The notes under the pieces are model-generated. The model searched no databases. It was given only the letters and a program-made list of their open reading frames with translations, and was not told the DNA's origin. From CAYRVX01 sp964642165 (GTDB taxonomy: Bacteria; Planctomycetota; Phycisphaerae; SM23-33), in NCBI GenBank assembly GCA_964642165.1, contig CAZXOC010000298.1:1-8764 (forward strand): a DNA stretch of 8,764 bases, in the 5' to 3' direction. Shown here piece by piece: positions 1 through 5,101 of this stretch (its first letter is position 1; each line of letters begins with the position of its first letter). The position numbers and the translations under genes were made by a program.

Positions 1-332
1 CCTCGCACACCCGGCCGCTCGCGCGGCGATGGACTCGTAACGCCCTTCATCCCAAGAGGTTCGGCTGATTCTGTGCCCCGGCGGGGTCGGGGCCTCGAAG
101 GCCTGTGGAGTGCTGTCCCGATGTCCATCGGGACGACGCCGCTCTACCTTCCGGCCGTCCGTCCGGGGCCAACGGCCTGACCCGGCCGCGGACGAGCTGA
201 AGCGCCGTCACGGCCGGCGCACTCCACAGCGCGGGCTCCGCCCGCAACCCGCGGTGGAACGGTCCAGCCCCCCAAACCCCGAGCCCCCGAACGGGGGCGA
301 TTGAAGCTCCGCGCATCTGCCCGCGCGCGGCC
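1..332. other. Intergenic region without a supported gene
   Basis: I see no believable gene here. Open frames on both strands give low-complexity Arg/Pro/Gly-rich translations with no recognisable motif. The region holds several short inverted repeats: GGCCT-CGA-AGGCC at 91-103, a 9-bp-arm palindrome at 115-134, GCGGGC-TCC-GCCCGC at 231-245 and GCCCCCG-AA-CGGGGGC at 283-298. An 11-bp inverted repeat has arms at 103-113 and 219-229. Such clusters are common in intergenic DNA of GC-rich planctomycete-like genomes. The first 40 bases could be the end of a + strand gene (stop TAA at 38-40), but 12 codons are too few to judge. Confidence 0.6.
103..229. repeat. Inverted-repeat element with 11-bp arms around a hairpin
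   Basis: CTGTGGAGTGC at 103-113 is the exact reverse complement of GCACTCCACAG at 219-229. Just inside the left arm lies the perfect palindrome GTCCCGATG-TC-CATCGGGAC (115-134). The arms could be ends of a small non-autonomous element or of an intergenic repeat family. No target-site duplication is visible at the outer flanks, and base composition raises the chance of such a match, so mobility is only a suggestion. Confidence 0.3.
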
Positions 333-361
333 TTGCCGAATCGCGCCGTCCTCGCTACGAT
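333..361 (+). promoter_or_regulatory. Candidate sigma70-type promoter upstream of the ORF6N operon
   Basis: TTGCCG (333-338) and TACGAT (356-361) are separated by exactly 17 bases. The -10 matches TATAAT at four of six positions, and the -35 keeps the TTG core. A start site near 368 would give a leader of about 220 bases before the ORF6N start at 589. Two other intergenic regions of this window contain the same TTGnnn-N17-TACnnT form. This is a pattern match only. Confidence 0.4.
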
Positions 362-373
362 GGATGGTGGCCG

Positions 374-399
374 CGATGCGCTGACGCCTCGGCGCATCG
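374..399 (+). other. Stem-loop early in the predicted ORF6N leader
   Basis: CGATGCGC (374-381) pairs perfectly with GCGCATCG (392-399) around a 10-base loop. It lies about 6 bases after the predicted transcription start and ahead of the possible small ORF at 419. It could stabilise the 5' end or act as a regulatory fold. No U-run follows, so an intrinsic terminator is unlikely. Confidence 0.3.
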
Positions 400-418
400 G
401 CGGCACGGGAAGAGGACC

Positions 419-529
419 ATGGGCCACGGGGACTTCACCCGCGCGGCCGCGAGACGGGCCCAGCAGCAGCGCCGACCTTCTGTCGCGGCATTCGCCGGCC
501 CCCGACCCGCTGCAGCGCCAGGAACGTAG
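419..529 (+). CDS. Possible 36-residue leader ORF (doubtful)
   Basis: An ATG at 419 opens 36 codons and ends at TAG 527-529. The product would begin MGHGDFTRAAARRAQQQRR and end in an Ala/Pro-rich stretch. AGAGG at 411-415 resembles a ribosome binding site, but its 3-base spacing is tight. I recognise no family. Its place between a predicted promoter and a strong hairpin, with its stop directly before that hairpin, would suit a leader peptide. It may equally be a chance frame in GC-rich DNA or the remnant of a gene. Confidence 0.15.
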   Translation: MGHGDFTRAAARRAQQQRRPSVAAFAGPRPAAAPGT

Positions 530-569
530 GCTGTGGCGGGGCCGGTCCCCGACCCGCCCTGCCGACAGC
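530..569 (+). promoter_or_regulatory. Strong hairpin just upstream of the ORF6N ribosome binding site
   Basis: The outer arms GCTGT (530-534) and ACAGC (565-569) pair. Inside them GGCGGG can pair with CCCGCC, and GGGG with CCCC as an alternative. The structure ends 6 bases before the GGAG at 576-579 that serves the GTG start at 589. It could tune translation or attenuate transcription, but no U-tract follows, so its role is unproven. Confidence 0.3.
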
Positions 570-588
570 GGCATTGGAGATGCGGCCC

Positions 589-1158
589 GTGACGAAGAGC
601 AGGTCCATCATCCCGCCCGAGCGGCTCGAGCGCTGCATCCTGTTCATGCGCGAACAGAAGGTCATGCTGGACGCCGACTTGGCGCAGCTTTACGGCGTGG
701 AGACTCGCGCGGGCGTCCAGGCCGTAAGACGGAACGTTGAGCGGTTCCCCGACGACTTCATGTTCCGCCTCACCAAGGACGAGTTCGCCTTCTTGAGATC
801 ACAATCTGTGACCTCAAGCCAGTGGGGCGGCCGCCGGTATCCGCCGTATGCCTTCACCGAGCAAGGCGTCGCGATGCTGTCGAGCGTCCTTCGGAGCAAG
901 CCGGCCGTGCAGGTCAACATCGAGATCATGCGGGCGTTCGTCCGCCTGCGCGAGATGCTCGCCACGCACAAGGGACTGGCCCGGAAGCTGGCCGCGCTGG
1001 AGCGCAGATACGACGCCCAGTTCAAGGCCGTCTTCGACGCGATCCGCAAGCTGATGGCCCCGGCGCCCGCCAAGAAGCGGCTGCCCATCGGCTTTGCCAC
1101 TGAGATGTGCGCGCCAAGGAACGCCCGCAAGGCCAGAGGAGGGCCGAGCGGTGGCTGA
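589..1158 (+). CDS. ORF6N-domain DNA-binding protein
   Basis: The protein of 189 residues matches the ORF6N family (Pfam ORF6N) along most of its length. Seen here: IIPPERLERCILFMREQKVM (7-26), LDADLAQLYGVET (27-39), QAVRRNVERFPDDFMFRLT (44-62), GGRRYPPYAFTEQGVAMLSS (80-99) and VNIEIMRAFVRLREML (109-124). A helical tail follows, with the usual KKYDAQF-type segment and an IGF motif near the end. ORF6N is a DNA-binding domain related to phage anti-repressor and KilA-N modules. Chromosomal copies are abundant in several phyla and their physiological role is not established. I chose GTG 589 because GGAG at 576-579 lies 9 bases upstream and the family usually starts a few residues before IIP. ATG 580 and TTG 574 are in frame but have no spaced binding site. 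The usual LNQ of the recognition segment reads GVQ (42-44) here. The stop overlaps the next gene by 8 bases, which implies translational coupling. Confidence 0.9.
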   Translation: MTKSRSIIPPERLERCILFMREQKVMLDADLAQLYGVETRAGVQAVRRNVERFPDDFMFRLTKDEFAFLRSQSVTSSQWGGRRYPPYAFTEQGVAMLSSVLRSKPAVQVNIEIMRAFVRLREMLATHKGLARKLAALERRYDAQFKAVFDAIRKLMAPAPAKKRLPIGFATEMCAPRNARKARGGPSGG

Positions 1159-1468
1159 CGCAGCGTCAGGCAAGGCCCCCGTGCTGCTGACGCAGCCGGC
1201 GCGGGATGAGGTGGCGGAACTCGGCGTTCCCCAGCCATCGGCGAACATCTTCTCCCGGATCATCCGCGACCCGACGGCCCCCGACCGGCCGATGCGGGAG
1301 CGCCGCTGCACCGAGATGCTGTGTGCCGTCCTGATGAACTGCCCCGACCTACGCGCGGCCGTGCTGCGTTGGATGGCCCGCGCCGCCGGGCAGCCGCACG
1401 AGATGATCGACGAACTCGACTGGCGCTTCGACACCGAACGGCCGACGCTCCGAGGAAGGGATACGTGA
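1151..1468 (+). CDS. Unknown 105-residue protein, probably a truncated N-terminal fragment
   Basis: GTG 1151 is preceded by AGAGGAGGG (1135-1143) at 7 bases, the best ribosome binding site in the window, and overlaps the end of the ORF6N gene. This makes the frame credible even though no family is certain. The product has a flexible start, then NIFSRIIRDP (about 33-42), RERRCTEMLCAVLMN (49-63) and DLRAAVLRWMARAAG (66-80), predicted helices. The end is ELDWRFDTERPTLRGRDT. From memory, the RRCTEMLCAVL part and the TERPxxxGRDT ending resemble the N-terminal part of PD-(D/E)XK nuclease-like proteins in which a catalytic strand with Asp follows. That domain is absent here because TGA 1466-1468 ends the frame. 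It may be a gene cut off when the sulfatase was joined on, or a genuine small protein. The nuclease link is a weak inference. Confidence 0.6.
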   Translation: MADAASGKAPVLLTQPARDEVAELGVPQPSANIFSRIIRDPTAPDRPMRERRCTEMLCAVLMNCPDLRAAVLRWMARAAGQPHEMIDELDWRFDTERPTLRGRDT

Positions 1469-1470
1469 AC

Positions 1471-3024
1471 ATGAAGTCACTCAGCAGGCGTGGTTTTCTC
1501 AGGGCAATGGGCATGGGTGCGGCCGCGGCGGCCCTGCCGAGCCGGGTTCTGGCCGCGGCGGCGAGGAGGAGGCCCAACATCGTCTTCATCCTCGCGGACG
1601 ACATGGGCTTCGGCGACGTGGCGTGTCAGAACCCCGAGTCCAGGATTCCCACGCCCAACCTCGACCGCCTGGCCGCTCGAGGCGTCCGCTTCACCGACGC
1701 GCACTCTCCCTCGGCCGTCTGCACGCCGACGCGCTACGGCGTGCTCACCGGCCGATACTGCTGGCGGTCGCGCCTGAAACGAAGCGTGCTGTGGTGCTGG
1801 GCCAGGCCGCTCATCGAGGCGGACCGGCTGACCGTCGGCAAGCTGTGCAAGGCCCACGGGTACGACACGGCCTGCATCGGCAAGTGGCACCTGGGGATGG
1901 ACTGGCCCACCACCGACGGCAAGCCGCCGGTGGGCATGGGCAAGACGCGGGCGGTCGGCAGCGGCAAGAACGTGGACTTTGCCAAGCCCATCGCCAACGG
2001 CCCCACGACGCGCGGGTTCGACTACTACTTCGGCACGGCCGTGCCGAACTTCCCGCCGTATTGCTTCATCGAGAACGAGCGGACGGTCGGCATCCCGACC
2101 GTGGACAAGCCCAAGGGCATGTTCGGCTGTCCGGGGCCGATGCTCAAGGGCTGGAAGCTCGAGAACATCCTCGGCGGGTTGATGGCGAAGGCCGTGGCGT
2201 ACATCGACGCCGAGGGCGGGCGGGCGACCCACGCCGCCTTCCGCCAGACCAAGGGCAGCCCGTTCTTCCTCTATATGCCCCTGACCGCCCCGCACACGCC
2301 GATCGCGCCGGCGGAGGAGTTCCGCGGCAAGAGCGAGGCCGGGGCGTACGGCGACTTCGTGCACCAGGTGGACCACGTCGTGGGTCAGGTCTGGGCCGCC
2401 CTGAAGCGCAACGGCTTCGAGGACAACACGCTGCTGATCTTCACCAGCGACAACGGCTCGCCCGCGCGGGACGGGACGAACATGTCCGGGCCGACGCGGT
2501 CGGTGCTGAAGTACGGGCACAACCCCAGCGGCATCTATCGCGGCATCAAGGCCGACGCGTACGAAGGCGGCCACCGCGTGCCGTTCCTGGCCCGCTGGCC
2601 CGGGCGAACCAAGGAGGCTACCACCTGCGACCAGACCATCTGCCATACCGACCTGCTCGCGACCGTGGCCGGCATCCTCGGGGTCACGCTGCCCGACAAC
2701 GCCGGCGAGGACAGCTACGACATCCGCGCCGCCCTGGAGGGCAGACCCCCGGCCGAGCCCATCCGCGAGGCCACCGTGCACCACTCGATCGGCGGGACGT
2801 TCTGCATTCGCCAGGGCAAGTGGAAGCTCATCGCCGGCCGGGGCTCCGGCGGGTGGACCCGCGTGAAGACGCAGAAGACCGACCCGCCCGGCCAACTCTA
2901 CGACATGACCGCCGACCCGTCCGAGAAGAAGAACCTCTGGCGTGAGAACCCGGACGTGGTCAAGCGCCTGACGGCCCTGCTCGAGAAGTACAGGAAGCGG
3001 GGGTATAGTCGGCCGAGGACGTGA
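1471..3024 (+). CDS. Tat-exported sulfatase (arylsulfatase, alkaline-phosphatase fold)
   Basis: A 517-residue type I sulfatase that hydrolyses sulfate esters, probably of polysaccharides, outside the cytoplasm. The N-terminus SRRGFLRAMG (5-14) is a twin-arginine motif followed by an Ala-rich stretch and a likely cleavage near VLA-A (26-29). Catalytic features: RPNIVFILADDMGFGD (34-49) with metal ligands D43 and D44; the formylglycine site CTPTR (C84-R88) followed by LTGR; GKWHLG with K138 and H140; APH with H275; FTSDNG with D327 and N328; and K360 in RGIKADAYEGGHRVPF. The C-terminal part has the usual IRQGKWKLI and LYDMTADPSEKKNL segments. The Thr-bearing CxPxR site is an accepted formylglycine variant, and Tat export agrees with modification of Cys in the cytoplasm before export. 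No maturase is in the window. ATG 1471 has GAGGAAGGG at 1452-1460, 10 bases upstream; GTG 1465 is the alternative. The gene begins 2 bases after the preceding stop. The substrate cannot be told from the sequence. Confidence 0.95.
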   Translation: MKSLSRRGFLRAMGMGAAAAALPSRVLAAAARRRPNIVFILADDMGFGDVACQNPESRIPTPNLDRLAARGVRFTDAHSPSAVCTPTRYGVLTGRYCWRSRLKRSVLWCWARPLIEADRLTVGKLCKAHGYDTACIGKWHLGMDWPTTDGKPPVGMGKTRAVGSGKNVDFAKPIANGPTTRGFDYYFGTAVPNFPPYCFIENERTVGIPTVDKPKGMFGCPGPMLKGWKLENILGGLMAKAVAYIDAEGGRATHAAFRQTKGSPFFLYMPLTAPHTPIAPAEEFRGKSEAGAYGDFVHQVDHVVGQVWAALKRNGFEDNTLLIFTSDNGSPARDGTNMSGPTRSVLKYGHNPSGIYRGIKADAYEGGHRVPFLARWPGRTKEATTCDQTICHTDLLATVAGILGVTLPDNAGEDSYDIRAALEGRPPAEPIREATVHHSIGGTFCIRQGKWKLIAGRGSGGWTRVKTQKTDPPGQLYDMTADPSEKKNLWRENPDVVKRLTALLEKYRKRGYSRPRT

Positions 3025-3035
3025 TGCAGAAGGCT

Positions 3036-3055
3036 CCCAGCAGTGAACTGCCGGG
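3036..3055 (+). terminator. Possible terminator-like hairpin after the sulfatase
   Basis: GCAGT-GA-ACTGC (3040-3051) is flanked by CCC/GGG with one mismatch, and starts 11 bases after the sulfatase stop. No clear U-run follows (CTATTCTCC), so it is at best a weak or factor-assisted terminator. Confidence 0.3.
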
Positions 3056-3066
3056 CTATTCTCCCG

Positions 3067-3212
3067 GCGTCCCTGCCGGGACGCACGACACGCAGAAGCC
3101 TGTGCCCGAGGCACTTGTGGTGATAGCCCACCACGTCAGTGGTGGGTCAGCAAGAACCGGAGCGTCGAGTCCCGCCAGGGACGGCTGAACCGTCGTGGGA
3201 ATCGGGCTCGAC
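3067..3212. repeat. Cluster of intergenic hairpins between convergent genes
   Basis: Between the sulfatase and the convergent DUF1846 gene lie GCGTCCC-TGCC-GGGACGC (3067-3084), CCCACCAC-GTCA-GTGGTGGG (3127-3146), and a composite fold with outer arms GTCGAG (3164-3169) and CTCGAC (3207-3212). The composite encloses GTCCC-GCCA-GGGAC and GACGG-CTGAA-CCGTC. The second hairpin competes with GTGGTG-ATAGCC-CACCAC (3117-3134), because both use the same CACCAC. The set reads like an intergenic repeat element or a bidirectional 3'-end structure. No open frame here is convincing. Confidence 0.4.
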
Positions 3213-3270
3213 ACAGGACGGCCATGGGGGACGGGATGCTCGCGCCCGGGGCGAACGCCGCGCGGCGGCG

Positions 3271-4827
3271 TCAGGAGACGAAGAGCTTGTTGGTGGCGAA
3301 CTGGGGGTCGCAGGTGAGGTTGACGCCGAGGCGGCGGAGGGCCTTCTCGTCGCCGGGTGTCGGCAGGTGGGTCATGTGGACCTCGCAGCCGGCGAGGCGC
3401 TTGAGCTGCTCCATCGCCAGGCGAGCCGTCGGGTTCGTCGTCGAGGAGATGCTCAGGGCGATCAGGGCCTCCTCGAGGTCGAGGCTGATGGTCTTGCGGC
3501 GGAGGATGTCCTTCTTGAGCTCGGCGATGGACTCGATGTGGTTGGCGCTGAGCAGGTCGAGCCGGCCGGGGATGCCGGCCAGTTCCTTGACGGCGTTGAG
3601 GACGAGGCTCGAGGCCGCGTGCATCAGGGGGGAGTTGCGCCCGAGGACCACGGTGCCGGCGGGCAGTTGGGTAGCCGCTCCGACGAAGACGCCCTGGTTT
3701 CCCTTGCCGGCGCGGCGTTCGGCGACGGCGGCGGCCTGTCGCGCGGCGGCCACCACGGCACGGCCCTCGGGGCGGATGGCGAACTCCTCCATGAGGACCT
3801 CGACGCGGTCGACGGCCTCGTGGTCGCCGAGCCCGAGGGCGTACTCGCAGGCGTAGCGGAAGTAGCGTCGGATGATTTCCTGCTTGGCGGCCTCGCGCGC
3901 GGCGTCGTCGTCGACGATGGCGAAGCCCGCGCGGTTGACGCCCATGTCCGTGGGGGACTGGTAGATCGACGCGCTGCGGGTGATCTTCTCGAGGATGCGC
4001 CGCACCAGCGGGAAGGCCTCGATGTCGCGGTTGTAGTTGACGGCGCGGTCGCTGTAGGCCTCGAGGTGGAACGGGTCGATCATGTTGACGTCGTGGAGGT
4101 CGGCGGTGGCGGCCTCGTAGGCGGCGTTCACCGGGTGGCGCAGGGGCAGGTTCCAGATGGGGAAGGTCTCGAACTTGGCGTACCCGGCGCGGACGCCGTG
4201 CCGGTGCTCGTGGTAGACCTGGGACAGGCACGTGCCCATCTTCCCGCTGCACGGCCCGGGCGCGGTGATCACCACCAGCGGGTGGCGCGTCTCGACGTAG
4301 GGGTTGGCACCGTAGCCCTCCTCGCTGACGATCAGGTCCACGTCGGCGGGGTAGCCCTTGATCGGGTGGTGCGTGTGGACCGCCACGCCGCGGCGCTGGA
4401 GCTTGTTCTGGAAGGCCACGGCCGCGGGCTGGCCGGTGAAGCGCGTGATGATCACGGCGCAGATATCCAGCCCCCATTCGCGCAGGTCGTCGATCAGCTT
4501 GAAGGCGTCGGAATCGTAGGTGATCCCGAAGTCGCCGCGCATCTTTTTGCGCTCGATGTCGCCGGCGTAGATGCACAGGAGGATGTCGGCCTTGTCCTTG
4601 AGCTGCCGGAGCAGGCGCATCTTCACGTTCGGGTCGAACCCGGGCAGGACCCGCGCGGCGTGGTAGTCGAACAGCAGCTTGCCGCCGAACTCCAGGTACA
4701 GCTTGTTGTCGAAGCGGCGGACGCGGCGGAGGATCGCCTCCGTCTGCTCGGCGAGGTACTTCTCGTTGTCGAAGGCCGGGGCGTGCTGCGGCGGGGCCGC
4801 CTCCGTTCGGCTTTGCAGGCTTTCCAT
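3271..4827 (-). CDS. DUF1846 / UPF0371 family protein
   Basis: The 518-residue product is close to the family's usual length of about 500 and matches it from end to end. Recognisable blocks: FDNEKYL (19-25), FDNKLYLEFGGKL (39-51), AARVLPGFDPN (57-67), KADILLCIYAGDIE (79-92), DFGITYD (99-105), ITRFTGQPAA (127-136), HPIKGYPADVDLIVSEEGYG (154-173), TAPGPCSGKMGTCLSQ (188-203), GYAKFETFPIWNLPL (215-229) and DVNMIDPFHLEAY (246-258). The biochemical role is not established. The glycine-rich GPCSGKM (191-197) suggests a phosphate or nucleotide loop but is not a canonical Walker A, which needs four residues between the glycines. No signal peptide is seen, so the protein is cytoplasmic. ATG 4827 was chosen because family homology begins just after it; GGGAAAGGGA lies directly upstream. 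About 18 residues precede the usual family start. Long frames opposite this gene are shadows. Confidence 0.93.
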   Translation of the reverse strand: MESLQSRTEAAPPQHAPAFDNEKYLAEQTEAILRRVRRFDNKLYLEFGGKLLFDYHAARVLPGFDPNVKMRLLRQLKDKADILLCIYAGDIERKKMRGDFGITYDSDAFKLIDDLREWGLDICAVIITRFTGQPAAVAFQNKLQRRGVAVHTHHPIKGYPADVDLIVSEEGYGANPYVETRHPLVVITAPGPCSGKMGTCLSQVYHEHRHGVRAGYAKFETFPIWNLPLRHPVNAAYEAATADLHDVNMIDPFHLEAYSDRAVNYNRDIEAFPLVRRILEKITRSASIYQSPTDMGVNRAGFAIVDDDAAREAAKQEIIRRYFRYACEYALGLGDHEAVDRVEVLMEEFAIRPEGRAVVAAARQAAAVAERRAGKGNQGVFVGAATQLPAGTVVLGRNSPLMHAASSLVLNAVKELAGIPGRLDLLSANHIESIAELKKDILRRKTISLDLEEALIALSISSTTNPTARLAMEQLKRLAGCEVHMTHLPTPGDEKALRRLGVNLTCDPQFATNKLFVS

Positions 4828-4890
4828 CGTTCCCTTTCCCTGTGTCCGACCGCAGCCCGGCTTCCCCCGGTTCGCCTCCCTCCGAGCCGC

Positions 4891-4909
4891 CGGGGGTACG
4901 GTACCCCCG
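4891..4909. promoter_or_regulatory. 19-bp palindrome over the -10 of the DUF1846 promoter
   Basis: CGGGGGTAC-G-GTACCCCCG is a perfect inverted repeat with 9-bp arms and a single central base. It covers the predicted -10 (4898-4903) of the - strand promoter completely. A dimeric repressor site would look like this. As RNA, the 1-base centre would force a smaller stem. Confidence 0.45.
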
Positions 4910-4926
4910 CTGCCCGGCGTGTGCAA
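4898..4926 (-). promoter_or_regulatory. Candidate sigma70-type promoter for the DUF1846 gene
   Basis: Read on the - strand, TTGCAC (4926-4921) and TACCGT (4903-4898) are separated by exactly 17 bases. Each hexamer matches its consensus at only three positions, but the position fits: a start near 4891 gives a leader of about 64 bases before the ATG at 4827. The form agrees with the candidates at 333 and 6498. Confidence 0.4.
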
Positions 4927-4937
4927 GGGCCCTTGCA
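4922..4937. promoter_or_regulatory. 16-bp perfect palindrome overlapping the -35 of the DUF1846 promoter
   Basis: TGCAAGGGCCCTTGCA is a perfect, gapless palindrome. It overlaps the predicted -35 (4921-4926) and its centre is about 29.5 bp, close to three helical turns, from the centre of the 4891-4909 palindrome. It is the best operator candidate in the window. The cognate regulator is not encoded nearby. Confidence 0.5.
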
Positions 4938-5101
4938 GAAGCGACGCCCGCCGCCGCGCCCTGCCGGGCCGCAGGTTTCGGTGGCCCGCCAGGCCCCCCC
5001 GTGCCGATGAGTCCTGTGGCGGCCGCGCCTGGCGCCGACGCCTCGACTGCGCCGAGGCCGGCCGGTCGGCCCGAGGATGGTCCCTGTTCGGGAGCTGGAC
5101 A

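Larger units (their letters stand above)
4828..5101. other. Divergent intergenic region between DUF1846 and the alpha/beta hydrolase
   Basis: Both flanking genes start from this 274-base region, so it should hold two promoters. The DUF1846 side carries a -35/-10 pair overlaid by two palindromes. On the hydrolase side I found no clear -35/-10 pair, only a hairpin GCCTCG-ACTGCGC-CGAGGC (5040-5058) in the leader and GGGAG at 5090-5094 as ribosome binding site. No gene is supported within it. Confidence 0.6.

Noticed and set aside
1..40. Possible tail of a + strand gene ending in TAA at 38-40
   Set aside because: Only 12 codons are visible and all three frames are open at the edge, so it cannot be told from chance.
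47..574. A 175-codon frame on the - strand in the left intergenic region
   Set aside because: Low-complexity Arg/Gly/Pro-rich translation, no ribosome binding site and no motif.
1477..3114. A 545-codon frame on the - strand
   Set aside because: It is antisense to the sulfatase and has shadow composition; all sulfatase motifs are on the + strand.
3256..3267. CGCCGCGCGGCG palindrome after the DUF1846 stop as a terminator
   Set aside because: It has no loop and no U-run, and such CG palindromes are expected by chance at this base composition.
5001..5020. CCGATGAGTCC resembling a hammerhead ribozyme core
   Set aside because: The core should read CTGATGA and be followed by a stem and GAAA; neither is present.
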